DNA from: Cololabis saira
Taxonomy: Eukaryota; Chordata; Actinopteri; Beloniformes; Belonidae
Direction of reading: 5' to 3'
DNA length: 64,000 nt
Assembly (NCBI RefSeq): GCF_033807715.1
Contig: NC_084590.1
Span: 5,411,827 to 5,475,826, forward strand
Both the position numbers and the translations under genes were made by a program. The notes below the pieces were generated by a model, which did not search any database, had not been told where the DNA came from, and was given only the letters and a program-made list of their open reading frames with translations. Every line of letters starts with the position of its first letter. Position 1 is the first letter of the stretch. Positions 36,445-48,753 of this stretch are shown here, one piece after another.

Positions 36445-38281
36445 TTAACCCTGGTGCTGTCTGCAGGTCAAGGAAGGAGGAAGGAAGGAAGGAAGGAAGG
36501 AAGGAAGGAAGGAAGGAAGGAAGAAAGGAAGGAAGGAAGGAAGGAAGGAAGGAAGGAAGGAAGGAAGGAAGGAAGGAAGGAAGGAAGGAAGGAAGGAAGG
36601 AAGAAAGGAAGGAAGGAAGGAAGGAAGGAAGGAAGGAAGGAAGGAAGGAAGAAAGGAAGGAAGGAAGGAAGGAAGGAAGGAAGGAAGGAAGGAAGGAAGG
36701 AAGGAAGGAAGGAAGGAAGGAAGGAAGGGAGGAAGGAAGGAAGGAAGGAAGAAAGGAAGGAAGGAAGGAAGGATGGGAGGGAGGGAGGAAGGAAGGATGG
36801 GAGGGAGGAAGGAAGGAAGGAAGGAAGGAAGGGAGGAAGGAAGGATGGGAGGGAGGGAGGAAGGAAGGAAGGAAAGAAGGAAGGAAGGAAGGATGGGAGG
36901 GAGGGAGGAAGGAAGGAAGGAAGGAAGGAAGGAAGGAAGGAAGGAAGGAAGGAAGGAAGGAAGGAAGGAAGGATGGGAGGAAGGAAGGAAGGAAGGAAGG
37001 AAGGAAGAAAGGAAGGAAGGAAGGAAGGATGGGAGGGAGGGAGGAAGGAAGGATGGGAGGGAGGAAGGAAGGAAGGAAGGAAGGAAGGGAGGAAGGAAGG
37101 ATGGGAGGGAGGGAGGAAGGAAGGAAGGAAAGAAGGAAGGAAGGAAGGATGGGAGGGAGGGAGGAAGGAAGGAAGGAAGGAAGGAAGGAAGGAAGGAAGG
37201 AAGGAAGGAAGAAAGGAAGGAAGGAAGGAAGGAAGGATGGGAGGGAGGGAGGAAGGAAGGAAGGCAGGAAGGAAGGAAGGATGGGAGGGAGGAAGGAAGG
37301 ATGGGAGGGAGGAAGAAAGGAAGGAAGGAAGGAAGGATGGGAGGGAGGGAGGGAGGGAGGAAGGAAGGAAGGAAGGAAGGAAGAAAAGAAGGAAGGAAGG
37401 AAGGAAGGAAGGAAGAAAGGGAGAAAAGAAGGATGGGAGGGAGGAAGGAAGAAAGGAAGGGAGAAAAGAAAGAAGGAAGGAAGGAATGAAGGAAGGAAGG
37501 AAGGAAGGGAGAAAAGAGGAAGGGAAGAATGAAGGAGAGAGCAGGAGGAAAGAAGGAAGGAAGGGAAAAAGAAGCCACCTGCAGGTGGCCGTGGGTGGCT
37601 TGTAGCTTGCATTACGGAGCACAAGTCTTTTCCTGACCCTGCACCCCAACCTGGGACTTGCTGATTGGGCCGGAGCTTCGGGAGCTGCGTGCTGGCCTGC
37701 GGTCCCCACCCCCGGTCATCCCGTTGCTGCTTCCACCTGCCTGCTGTGCTGTTGCCGTCCCTGACCCACCAGTCTGGCCCTCGGCAGGAGGGTCCCCCCT
37801 TATGATCCAGGTCCTGCTCAAGGTTTCTTCCCTCCTAAAGGGGAGTTTTTCCTTGCCACTGTTTGGCTTAAGGTTTTTCTCCCACTAGGGGAGTTTTTAC
37901 CTGCCATTGTTTATGTAATAACTGCTCGGGGGTCATGTTCTGGGTATGGGTCTCTGTAAAGCGTCTAGAGACAACTCTGTTGTATTAGACGCTATATAAA
38001 TAAAATTGAATTGAATTGAAAGGAAGGGAAAAAAGAGGAAGGGAAGAAGGGAGTAAAGAAGGAAGGAAAGAAGTAAGGAAAGAAGTAAGGAAGGAAGGAA
38101 GGAAGGAAGGAAGGAAGGAAGGAAGGAAGGAAGGAAGGAAGGAAGGAAGGAAGGAAGGAAGGAAGGAAGGAAGGAAGGAAGGAAGGAAGGAAGGAAGGAA
38201 GGAAGATGGAAGGAGAGAGCAGGAGGAAAGAAGGAACAGGAGAATTAGGTAATTTTGACCCAAAGACAGTACAAGGGTTAA
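36445..38281. mobile_element. piggyBac-like element filled with GGAA repeat (copy 2)
   Basis: Ends TTAA-CCCTGGTGCTGTC and AAGACAGTAC-AAGGGTTAA as in copy 1. GGAA and GGGA tracts fill 36470-37570 and 38020-38215. A higher-order pattern with GGATGGGAGGGAGG recurs many times. The array is divided by a LINE 3' end (about 37574-38019). Reading frames of 70 to 413 codons on both strands (Lys-Glu-Gly-Arg or Ser-Phe-Leu-Pro) are repeat artefacts. Confidence 0.75.
37574..38019 (+). mobile_element. LINE 3' end inserted inside the GGAA array
   Basis: It shares GGCCCTCGGCAGGAGGGTCC, TAAAGCGTCTAGAGACAAC and the ATTGAATTGAATTGAA tail with 13270-13608. The 5' boundary is approximate. Purine repeat continues on both sides. 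Confidence 0.6.
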
Positions 38282-39541
38282 TGCATGAGTGGGCCATGCT
38301 TCCAAATGCTAGCAACGATTGCATCAAAGTTACAAAAAAAACTTGTAAAAAGAAATATTAAAAAAAAAAAAAAACTTTTTTTAGGTTTAGGTTTAGATTA
38401 GGTTTAGATTCCTTGACCAAACAGAAGTAAAGCCTTCAGTCTCCATATCCAGTCCAACAGCGACATGTACCGGTTCACAGCGGCCCACACCTCTGCGTGG
38501 ACCTGCCAGGCTGGAAACAATACCGGTGAATTAACTCCCACTTCAAACACAGGAGTAGGTGCATGTGTACGCACTCATGACCAGAGTTCACTGTTTGTTA
38601 ACGTTTTTTTGAAGTCTGAGCTTGTGCATTTAGCCAGCGCTCTATTATGACCTGGAAAATGTGCTGAATGCCAAATGCTGAGTACAGAGAAAGTGGAATC
38701 AACCTGTTCAAATAGAGATGGGGTAAAAAGTGTCATTCCCACGTTGAGGTGTGCCAGCCAGCTTTGAAAGTATCATGAGTCAGAGCAAAGCTTTGGGGGT
38801 ATGTTGTCAAAGAATTAAAAGTGAAGTGTGTCCTGTTTGATTTTAAGAGCTCGTGCTCTTTAGCCGTCGTGTCTGTCAGCACCAGCAGATTCCAGTAAGA
38901 GATCAGGACAAAGGACTTTCCCATCATCACTCTATTGGGATTTACCTCCATGTGTTGACTGTGTGTGGTGAGGAGAGTGTAAGAAAGTGTAAAGAGGTGA
39001 ATATAATGTGTTGTGTGTAATACAAACACTCAGTCCAGTCCCACATCTGTCAGGAGGCTCGCTGCTAAAAGTATCAACACGTTACATTTTTTTAGTTCGG
39101 AATTCTTTGGCAACCCTCCTGTCCTGGTGCACAATATCACAACACCTACTATTTATAGAGACCTGGACCACCAACAGCACGGTGCTTTTCACTCCTCCCA
39201 TTTCTCAACACATTACCTTAGATATCTGTAAGCCCCCAGGGTTAACAGAGCTTTCTTAGAGCCATTGATACCTCACTTTTCACCTGCCAAAAGAATGGCA
39301 GCTCAGTGTTTTAAGGAGGAGGAAAAAAAAGCAGAGCATTGGGTGAGAGATGAGTGAGAAGTTACATGTTTGATCTGCTGAAATATTTGCAGAAGGATTC
39401 CCAAATGTGGAGGTGATTAAGCTTTTCAGAGGGAGTTTCCCAACACCTGCCCAGCATGAGGAGAAACTCCACCCTGGGATGGTTCAACTCCAAACATTTA
39501 TTTCATTCGGCACCGTTTAAGTCTGTTGCACCCTTACCCCT
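38282..39541. other. Intergenic sequence, no gene seen
   Basis: Mixed sequence without a convincing frame. A short TTTAGG-type repeat is at about 38378-38410. Confidence 0.4.
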
Positions 39542-40338
39542 CTACGGAAGAGTATCAGGGCCATGCAGGAGAAAAAATATTTGAGAGGAAGATTTTTTTT
39601 TATTGTGCACTTCGAGAAAAAAGTCGAAATTTTGAGAAAAAAGTCGAAATGTTGAGATTAATGTTGAAGTACAATTTCAAGAATAAAGTGGAAATTTTGT
39701 GAATAACGTTGAAATCTACGGAGCCCCTCTGGTGACATTTGAAAAAAATTAAATAATGCGTGGCCACGAGTTATTAATGCGTGGCCACGAGTTATTAATG
39801 CGTGGCCACGAGTTATTAATGCGTGGCCACGAGTTATTAATGCGTGGCCACGAGTTATTAATGCGTGGCCACGCATTATTTTATTTTTTTCAAATGTCAC
39901 ATGTTATTACTACACTCGCCATGACAATACTCTTGCTCTTTAATATAAATAGACTATAATTACCGTTATTAATGATGAATAACCATCCCACCAAGGAAGT
40001 TGCATCCACGAAGTCCAGACAGTAGGTTATAATGCCATCCACGAGTAAAATAATGCGTGGGCACGAGTTATGAATGCGTGGCCACGAGTTATTAATGCGT
40101 GGCCACGAGTTATTAATGCGTGGCCACGCATTATTTTTTTTTTTTCAAATGTCACCAAAGGGGCTTTGTAGAAATCTTAAGAAAAAAGTTGAAATACATT
40201 TCAACTTTTTTTCTCGGAATTGTACTTCAACATTAATCTCGACATTTCAACTTTTTTCTCGAAGTGTATAATGAAAAAAAACTCTTCATCTTCTAAAATA
40301 TTATTTTTTATTTTTCTCCTGCCTGGCCCTAATACTCC
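39542..40338. mobile_element. Inverted-repeat element with 21-bp satellite arrays
   Basis: Left end CTACGGAAGAGTATCAGGGC, right end GCCTGGCCCTAATACTCCTC. The interior has GTCGAAAT/GAGAAAAAA units near both ends and two arrays of a 21-bp unit ATGCGTGGCCACGAGTTATT-A: five full units from 39756 and a second array at 40053-40132. Each unit contains the 10-bp palindrome CGTGGCCACG. The related copy at 60568 lacks the arrays. Confidence 0.7.
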
Positions 40339-40734
40339 TCAGATCATTGTGTGACATTATCATTAAAATGATCATCATCATTGCTGTTTTGTGACACATT
40401 TCAGTACATTTCAGTGCAGGTGTATTTGCAAGCTAACGCCCAGAAGCGTTGGGAATAAAATGCAATCTTATCTGCAACTGTAAAATAATGCATTTAAATC
40501 TCTATTCAACAAAAGTAAGTACAGAGGAAAATAGCTCACGTTATCTGACCAACTATTAAAAATAGTCATGCAGAATGAGGTCTGATGAAGTAACAGCTCT
40601 CCGGTAGCAAGGCTTTACAATCTGGGGTTCATCCAGCTCAGTGGCTGACGCACAATCCTCAATCACCTACGCAGCAAATCTATAGTTTGAGGTTACTTAG
40701 TATCCTACAATGTAAACACAAGAGTGTGTACTCT

Positions 40735-41670
40735 TGTGCACATCAGTCTGTGGGGGAACTTTGTGGAATGGTCTTGATGAAGAAATCAAACGAAGCACTA
40801 ACTCTATATAGTTTAAAAACACATACAAGAAAACTATTCTTGACAAATATAAAAATAAGCACCTCTAACGAACTCAATTTACCTTCTGTATGGATTTCTT
40901 TTATTATTATTATTATTATTCTGCTCCTTATGTGATACATCATATACAATACATATGTACCTGCATTCATGGCTGGTCATGGATCAGCAAAGAAGTGACT
41001 GGAAATGACATCTTTCAGTTTAGGATATTGTAGGAGGCTAGTTTAATTATGCCTTGAACTTTGTTTAATAATTGTTTGTGTTGTATTGATTTATTTGTTG
41101 TTATTATTTAGTTTTTTCTTTTCTTAGTTGATTTTATGTCAATTTTTATATTTTCTATGGCATATATGATATGATATTGTGAGGAAGGGACAGGACTAAA
41201 TAAAAAGAGAAAACAAGTATAACTTAAAAGGAACAGAGATCTTTAAAAAACCAAGATTCAGGACTAAATTGATGGAACGTTGTGTTTCTGTGAAAGGAAT
41301 CAGTTTATGGAACAATCTGAATAAAGAAAACAAAGAATCCAAATCAAACATTACATTCAAAAGAACAATTAAAGCCTGTATGTTTAGTAAATATAATGAA
41401 ATATGTTAGTTAAGTTTGATTGACATACCCATAGACGGCGGTTATTTTATTTTATTTTAGTTTTTTATTTACTTAGTTGTTGTTTTTTAAATTTTTAATT
41501 TACCGTATGTTATTTGTGAATTTATTTCTTGGAAAAAGTGGCAGATTAGATAAGATTATTCTTCTTTCTGCTCCCTTTTCATTCACAATTTATTTGTATT
41601 TGTATTGAATTGTTTGTTTTATTTTTTGAATGAAATAAAGAATAAAATGAAAATGAAATTAAATAAGCGT
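40735..41670 (+). pseudogene. LINE 3' end with coding remnants
   Basis: Short frames read LWNGLDEEIKRSTNS (about 40758) and RFRTKLMERCVSVKGISLWN then FKRTIKACMFSKYNE (about 41255-41405). These are the final residues typical of a fish LINE open reading frame. The tail has GAATGAAATAAAGAATAAAA at about 41627. Two remnant phrases suggest either two overlapping copies or a duplication. Not functional. Confidence 0.65.
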
Positions 41671-42705
41671 TCTGCTTCCTCCTGTTCCCTCTCCAACACA
41701 TTATTTTGCTGTTGTTCTTTATCCCTGGAGGAGACTGTTAAATTGTTTAGCTTTTTTGATATTTTGACGCTTTTAATTTGATGGTGATTTGCTGTTTGAG
41801 ATAAAGCCAACAATAAACAATAAAAGAGGAAGATGGCTCTGTAATGATTTGACACATCTCCTGCAGAGCCTCTCACTGCTTAACATTCAGCACAATATGA
41901 GAAAAGCAGTTGACTTTGACATGAACGGAGCTTTAACCACCAAGGTCATCTCCTCTCTGGCCAACTCAAGTCCCATCCAAGTAGTGATTTCCAAACGAGA
42001 AGCATATGTTTTTTTGGAACAGATTTACAGGATACTATGATTGCAACAGCACACGTACTGTACGACAGGCCAGTAAAACATAAGCAGACAGAGAGCAGTA
42101 CGGCAGCGAGCGCAGGTCTGAGGCAACAGCCTACTAATCAAGCTGTCGCTGCAGAGCTATGCTCCGCCGTGGAATTTTACGGTAAGAATTTCATGCTCTT
42201 TCTGACAAACTCTGATTCAAACTTTGGAGGTCACGATGGAGGTCAGACAAGACTGATGGCTTTGTTGACATCCAATATACACGTTAATCTGCAATACATA
42301 TGAATACCTACACAGACTACACATCCTCTTTGACGCTGTAAAGACCAAACTTATAAACCCATATTTTATTCACAATAGAACATAGAAAACATCAAATGTT
42401 TAAACAAAGGAAATCAAGAAAAAAAGACCTGTCAACAGCAGATCCCAACAAGACTGGAGATCTGCCACTTTTACCACCCTGCAGCAGCTCTAGTATCCAG
42501 AAATGTTTGAACTGAGATGAACTCTTGCTGGAGTTTTGGAGAGGAATGTTGTCATTTTTTTCTCTTTTTAATTTCAAGATGGATTTTATTTAATTTATTT
42601 TTTTAACTGGTGAAAGATCTGGACTGCATACAGGCTGGTCCTGGACACGACATGCCGTTTAGTATTGTCATCTTGAAAGATGCAAGGCTTTCCCTGTAAG
42701 AGACC
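41671..42705. other. Intergenic sequence, no gene seen
   Basis: An 83-codon frame at 41789-42040 shows no recognisable domain and no splice context. Confidence 0.4.
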
Positions 42706-43135
42706 TGGGGCCTCATTTATAAAAGAGTGTGTAGGATTCATACTAAAAGTGCATGTAAACCCAAAAGCTGAAAATGGCGTGCGCACAAAAAAAAATCCCG
42801 ATTTATAAAACCGCACGCACGCAATGTTCTCTTTATAAATCACAGTCCAGCTGGAAGGTTGCGCAGGTGAATTCGCCTCATATCCCGCCCCCTACACGCC
42901 CACTTTCTACCATGAATGGTGAATGCAAACTACCTGATTGACTGTATTTGCATATGAATGAGCCTGCTGAGCATGCGCAGCGCCACCTGCAGTCTGTTTC
43001 TGCTGCGTCAGGATGAATGAGACGCGTCGAGCCACCGTGCCACTAAATTTCACGGAGACTGAGATGGAGATGTTGTGGATGAGGTGGAGGCAGGAAAACC
43101 ACATTATTTGGTGGTCACAGTAAAAGTATAAATAG
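42706..43135 (+). mobile_element. Harbinger-like element fragment with start of a Myb-like gene
   Basis: Starts GGGGCCTCATTTATAAAAG, a known end type of fish Harbinger-like elements. At 43012 a start codon opens NETRR...NFTETEMEML, which resembles the first residues of the Myb/SANT-like accessory protein of Harbinger transposons (NFTExE). The frame is lost within about 40 codons. Family assignment is inference. Confidence 0.5.
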
Positions 43136-43149
43136 TATATAGATAATAT

Positions 43150-44460
43150 AAAATAAAGTGAGTGAGTGGCAGCACGTCGTTGCTGCGCAAAACGCCGTGA
43201 GTGCCCCGGACAGATCTGTTGCAGAAAAAAAAAGACACTTACACCACCCGCATCACCCTGAAAGCTATCTCGCTTGCGAGCGAAACCAGCCACCCCGCAC
43301 ACAGTCTGTTCAGCCTCCTACCCTCAGGTAGAAGCTACAGGAGCCTCCGTTGCCGCACCGCCAGACTCAGAAATAGCTTCACACACCAAGCAGTCAGGAA
43401 GCTAAACTCTCTCCCCTCACTCCCCCCAGCCAGATCCTCCAGACTGACAGGGAACTGAACTGAAATCCCCCCCCCCCCCCATGAACACTCAGGACTTTTC
43501 TGCTGCCTTTACAAAATGGCCTTTTTGCACCACAATAACCTAACTTATACAGAACTTATGCTGCTACTCCTGATCAATACTTGCACTGTCAATGTCCAAA
43601 TACACCCTAAAGAATGTTTCTTTTTTTTTTTTTTACAAAAATTGCCTTTTGCACTACCATCATATGTAGAGAAAATCCTTTTTGGGATCTCCACAATAAT
43701 CCTAAGTTTTCCATTATTCCAAATCGTCTAAGTTTTTCCTTCATCCGTGGACTTGAAGAAAACACAGGAGTCAAAGTTTCGGCTGGTATTCGTCCAACAA
43801 ATACTGTGGAGGTCCTTTATTCCAAAAAAAAGTACAAGACGTCCACAGGAGAGCATCGCATGTTCCGCGGTCCAAGGAAAACTCTGAAATTTTTATCTCC
43901 GGACCACGGCTTTTATAGGTAGATAAGAGACATATGACGTTAGATGCATTATTCTCACCATCAATGATCCTACACATCTGTTCATGCTACTTTGAAGTTC
44001 TTGTTATTTTCCCTTTATCATTGCTAGATAACTGCCACATAGGAAACTGAGGCTTTGGTGCTCATTTACAATCATCTTCATTATTTCGCCTCTCACCTGC
44101 TTTGCCACAGTTGCTCAAGGCCATGGGTTTGCAAGTGCAGCGGACTTCCCCCTCCCTTACCCGTGTGTGTGTCAGGCCAGTGTTTTTTCCCCCTCTCTTT
44201 CTCTCTCCACTCTCAATATTAGTCCTAGTTAAATGCTTTACTTAGGTGTTAAATGATTATAACATATTCACATGATTATATAAAAATATCCTCAACACAT
44301 ACAAGTAAATGTTGTATTTATGCAAACTTTTTAGGAAATGTCTTGTCTATCTGTTGTGCCTGCCAACTTTATATGTTTCACCGAGGGAAGTGGGAAACGT
44401 CCTCTTGATTTCTTGTATGTTGACTTGTGAAGAAACGACAATAAAGCTACTTTGACTTTG
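43150..44460 (+). pseudogene. LINE (L2-like) 3' end, split by an unidentified segment
   Basis: The frame at 43201-43458 includes HSLFSLLPSGRSYRSL and RLRNSFTHQAVRKLNSLP, the usual C-terminus of L2-type LINE proteins. The 3' UTR ends ACAATAAAGCTACTTTGAC with tandem TTTGAC at about 44440-44465. About 43670-44330 does not look like the LINE and may be a solo LTR in reverse (an AATAAAGG motif on the minus strand at about 43820). Its borders were not found. Confidence 0.65.
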
Positions 44461-44465
44461 ACTTT

Positions 44466-45290
44466 GAAATCACACCATCGCTGCTTGAACCAAAGTGGAC
44501 AACCGAGGAGGACTCTACTCTTGAAAGAAAATCATAAAAAAAAAAAACAGACTTTTCTGAAAATGCATGTTGAAAAGCCACAAAGAGTTTTTGGGACAAG
44601 TTGCATCAGCTCTATGTTCACAGATGCACAAATGAAGCCTTGGGGGGAAAAAAGACTGCAGCTACTGTGGAACATGGAGGAGGCTCGGTTCTGTTCTGGA
44701 GCTGCTTCGCTGCATCCGCTGCAGGGCGTCTTCAGAGGACAAGGACATCCCACAACTAGCAGGACGTTCTGGAGTGAAATGTGCTGCCCAGTGTCAGAAA
44801 GGGTCCAAATCACAGGTCATAGGTTCCTCCAACAAGACAATATGACCAAAACACGGAGCTGAAAAACACCCCAGAATGACTGAGAACAAAACATTGGGCC
44901 ATGAAGTGATCTTTCATAAAATCCATATTCTGTTGAGAATCAGTGGAAAGAGCTGAAACATGCAGTCTGGAGAAGAAATGCTTCAAAGCTGAGGCAGCTG
45001 CAGCAGTTTGATCATGTGGAGTGGACCTCAATACCTCCAAATTACGGGGGCAGAAGTCTCATTGAGAGTTTCACCAGTCACCTGATTGCATGGAAAAAAA
45101 ACTAAGAAGTTGAGGGTCTCCTCACCTTTGTCCAGGTCTAGTTCATTAGTTTGGTATTTTAAATCAGTCTATGAAACCACAGCTACAAAGCAATATCTAT
45201 TTTTACTAGTCAGTTTTCAGTAAATTATCATTTCTTTTGTCGTTTTCAAGTTATTTCAGTGACCATTGCAGGTTTTTCTTGCTGTAATGG
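44466..45290 (+). pseudogene. Tc1-like transposase relic, plus strand
   Basis: It holds the 3' half of a transposase gene in changing frames. GGAGGCTCGGTTCTGTTCTGG and TTCCTCCAACAAGACAATATGACC (the second-Asp region) are followed by CAGTGGAAAGAGCTGAAACA and LIAWKKN-type C-terminal codons ending about 45104. The terminal repeat follows to about 45290. Frameshifts make it inactive. Confidence 0.7.
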
Positions 45291-45349
45291 AAGTTTACTT
45301 ACAAATTTGTCTGCATGTGTATTTATGTATGTAGTAAAAAAACAGAGAT

Positions 45350-45435
45350 CCGAGCCGGTTGGGTTAAGCAAGCGGTTCATGTACTGAGGCTACAGTCCTC
45401 CTGCAGTGGTCGCAGGTTTGAATCCCGCAGGTTAA
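45350..45435 (+). ncRNA. Decayed tRNA-like sequence or SINE head
   Basis: GGTTTGAATCC at 45415-45425 is one base off the RNA polymerase III B box GGTTCGAATCC. About 45 bp upstream, GGTTAAGCAAGCGGTT could be a weak A-box region. I cannot draw a full cloverleaf. A SINE head is the most likely explanation. Confidence 0.3.
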
Positions 45436-45934
45436 AAACATTGCATTCCATTTTACACAGCTTCTCAACTTTTGGGGAACTGGGTTTATGTAGTGTCCAA
45501 AGCTTTTGTTTGCAGTATTGATTCTAATCTCATGACAGGATTTGTACCAGGTCCACGCTGCATTGCAGTTTCAAGATATCTTCTCTCATCCTAACACAGA
45601 TGCAGCTTATGTCTTATTATGAGATACTGTCTCCTCAAGGTCTGAATATGCATTTCTTTCATGCCATCATAATGTCTTGTTGCTTGTTTTCCTGCAACAT
45701 GCACCTGTTGGACTCATTCTCCGATAAGCCAGCAGGATTCTTGGCTCAGGAGCAGACTTCATCAGGGGTAGAACATCTTTACTGAGAGTTTCAAACCTTA
45801 ACCATAACACTCTCTGTTTGGAAAACATGAAGCAACGGTCAAGTCCTCGCCTGTCTGTTCCAAATCCCACAACCTTCTCTTTCCTCCTCTTCTGCCGTCA
45901 TGTTGTCCGGAGCCAGTGATGATGGACATGATGG

Positions 45935-45970
45935 ACAGTGGAGGGTTCCATGTCTGGAACCCTCCACTGT
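45935..45970. other. Perfect 16-bp hairpin
   Basis: ACAGTGGAGGGTTCCA (45935-45950) and its exact complement (45955-45970) are separated by TGTC. It is not part of a repeat family that I recognise. Confidence 0.8.
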
Positions 45971-46052
45971 GAACAACCACACCCGCCAGCCTTCATCCAT
46001 GCACCCTGGACTAAAACGGCTGATGCTTGGAGGCTTTTCTACTTATAATTCT

Positions 46053-46700
46053 ATAATTAGGGCCCGAGCACTGACAGTGTGAAGACCCTATTGTATCTGT
46101 AGGAATTCTCCTTATCCTTGTTTTTTTTTTTCTTCTTCCGACGAAAGGAGGGCCTTTTTTCTCCCTAAACGTTCCCCAAAAATCACCAAATTTTGCACCA
46201 AGTCAGGCCTGGTGAAAAATGTGATATTTCATGGTTTGCATTAATGGGCGTGGTCTAATGGCTCAACAGCGCCCCCTAGAAAACTTTGTGCCTCAAGCCC
46301 CACAATACGGTTTGACGTACATGCACGAAAATCGCTACACACCTGTATCATGTTGCAACTTAAAGAAAAGTCTCTTGGCGCCATGGCTGAAACTGAACAG
46401 GCCATTTTGAATTAATCGTGTAATTTTGGCGCAATTTATGCCATTTCTTTGGCCGTTAATGCGGCCCGAACCGTAACGTGCACCCAGGTGTGTTATACAT
46501 CAAAATGTGCGTCTCCATCCTGCGACAACACGCATTACTTTTCTCAGTCAAAAGCGTTACAATAGACACCAAAAAGCGCGCCCCCCTTCATCTGATTGGT
46601 CTATATTTGATAGTTCCTACTTTCTGCAGTAACTTTTGAATGGTTTGACATAGAGAGTCATGGGTGGTGTCATTTCTGATATGCTTATGACTATAAGTTG
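46053..46700. mobile_element. GCTGCAAGCAGC-type fish element (copy b, reverse)
   Basis: It begins ATAATTAGGGCCCGAGCACT, the complement of the right end at 23899, and continues with AGCGCCCCCTAGAAAACTTT. The far end is truncated around ATGGGTGGTGTCATTTCTGA, which matches the GACACCACCCAC phrase of copy a. Confidence 0.6.
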
Positions 46701-46739
46701 AGTTTTATGTGAACAGCAAAGGCACTTTTTATAGTATTA

Positions 46740-47964
46740 TTGACCCAGGAATGTGGGGGAACCCGGGGGGGTTTGAAGTTCTGTGTTTGTGTTTTCATGT
46801 ATATACCTTGAAAAATGCTGAAAATAAAATACTAAATAAAATACCATCAAGTGGTAATTAACAGATCAATCACAATCTTACACTCAACTTATCTTATGTG
46901 GAAAATATCACTTACCAGAAAAATATAAAATAAAACAATATATATCAAACAAACTGGCTCTGTGAAAACCTGATCTAATCTAAATAAAACTGCATGTTAC
47001 TCTTACTTTTTTCTGTCCAGAACAAATCAATCAATCCTATCGATCGCCTTAAATAGTAGTGAAATTTCATGTGTATTGATTAAAAAAGACTAACATAGTT
47101 ATTCAAAAATCAATGAAGGAAGAAACAAAGATGGGTGATTATGTCCTTCCTTGTCTTGCAAACATTTGTACTCGTAAATCTACTATAAACTGATGAAAAT
47201 AACCTTTTCCACTAAAGGCCAGTGGGCGTGCTTGAATCTGGTGGTATGCAGTTATGCACTAGATAACAACTTCTGAAAAACTTCAACGTAACGCTGCACA
47301 AAGAAGTTAAGCAGTTTAATGGATCAGCGTTTCTTATCCCGGTGAGTGATCTGCTGTAAATGTGGTGGGGTTCCATAAATGGCTAATTGCCAGTCTTTAA
47401 TGCTCTCCCACTGAGACCCCCTTACTATATGCAGAATTAAAAAGGCATCCAGCTTTCAGCTGACAAACAGTTGCCACAATAACACATACTTTTAATCAGC
47501 TTATGGTGCAGGCACACTAAGATGAGCCCAAACAACGGATGTCTATGTCAAGATTAGTCGACTTATAAAACCACACAGGCAGATTAGGTGTCTAACTCCA
47601 CCGACCCTTCTGAAATAAATCCCGGTTTATTATCCAAGGAGCTGCAAACCTATGACTCAAGCCAAGTTCCAACAGCTGCTCCAGTAGGCAGACTGCTAAA
47701 GACCCTCTCCACCCAGATGATCTGGCCCAGCAATCCTTATCAGGCTATACGGGCTTAAAGAAATCAATTTCATTAACTATCCCCCAAAAGCATCACATGA
47801 CGGGAGTGTTTCACGCTGCTTTTACAACACTGACAAGATCAAATCACAATCTTCATGTCTAAAAGACAAAACAGCCGATGCCTTCCTGGATTCTTAATGG
47901 ATTTTTATAATAGCATTTTGACAAAAAAAAACTTAATCTCTGTGTTGGATTTTAGCAGCAACAG
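46740..47964. other. Gene-free segment
   Basis: No coding frame. 47330-47720 has even composition and no repeat character, as conserved non-coding DNA often does; untested. Confidence 0.35.
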
Positions 47965-48753
47965 TTAACCCTTGTGCTTGTTCAGGTCAAGGAAGCAGGA
48001 GGAAGGGAGGAAGGAAGGAAGGAAGGAAGGAAGGAAGGAAGGAAGGAAGGAAGGAAGGAAGGAAGGAAGGAAGGAAGGAAGGAAGGAAGGAAGGAAGGAA
48101 GGAAGGAAGGAAGGAAGGAAGGAAGGAAGGAAGGAAGGAAGGAAGGAAGGAAGGAAGGAAGGAAGGAAGGAAGGAAGGAAGGAAGAATGAAAAGAAGGAA
48201 AGAAAGAAGGAAGGAAGGGAGAAAAGAAGGATGGAAGGATGGGAGAAAAGGAAGGAAGGAAGGAAGGAAGGAAGGAAGGAAGAAAACAAGGAAAGAAGGA
48301 AAGAAGGGAGAAAAGAGGAAGGGGAGAAGGAAGGAGAGAGCAGGAGGAAAGAAGGAAGGATGGGAAAAAAGAAGGAAGAAAGGAAGGAAGAAAGGGAGGG
48401 AGGGAGGAAGAAAAGATGAGAGAGCAGGAGGAAAGAAGGAAGGAAGGGAGAAAGGAAGGATGGAAGGATGGGAGAAAAGGAAGGGAGAAAAGAAGGAAGG
48501 AAGGGAGAAAAGAGGAAGGGGAGAAGGAAGGACAGAGCAGGAGGAAAGAAGGAAGGAAGGGAAAAAAAGAAGGATGGGAGTCAAGGAAGGGAGAAAAGAA
48601 GGAAGGAAGGAAGGAAGGAAGGAAGGAAGGAAGGAAGGGAGAAGGAAGGGAAAAAACAAGGAAAGAAGGAGGAAGGGAGAAGGAAGGAGAGAGCAGGAGG
48701 AAAGAAGGAAGGAGAATGAGGTCATTTTGACCCAAAGACAGTACCAGGGTTAA
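47965..48753. mobile_element. piggyBac-like element filled with GGAA repeat (copy 3)
   Basis: Ends TTAA-CCCTTGTGCTTG and AGACAGTACCAGGG-TTAA. A pure (GGAA)n run of about 180 bp (48003-48184) is followed by mixed GGAA/GGGAGAAAA units with GAGAGCAGGAGGAAAG repeated, which also occurs in copies 1 and 2 near the right end. Not coding. Confidence 0.75.

Noticed and set aside
36413..37709. Reading frames of up to 413 codons on both strands (Ser-Phe-Leu-Pro or Lys-Glu-Gly-Arg)
   Set aside because: They are read-through of the GGAA microsatellite, open in several frames at once. The same applies at 583-1512 and 47965-48786.
39658..40271. Repetitive MRGHELL / TRGHALI proteins
   Set aside because: A 21-bp satellite without stops gives open frames on both strands. 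There is no start context or splice support.
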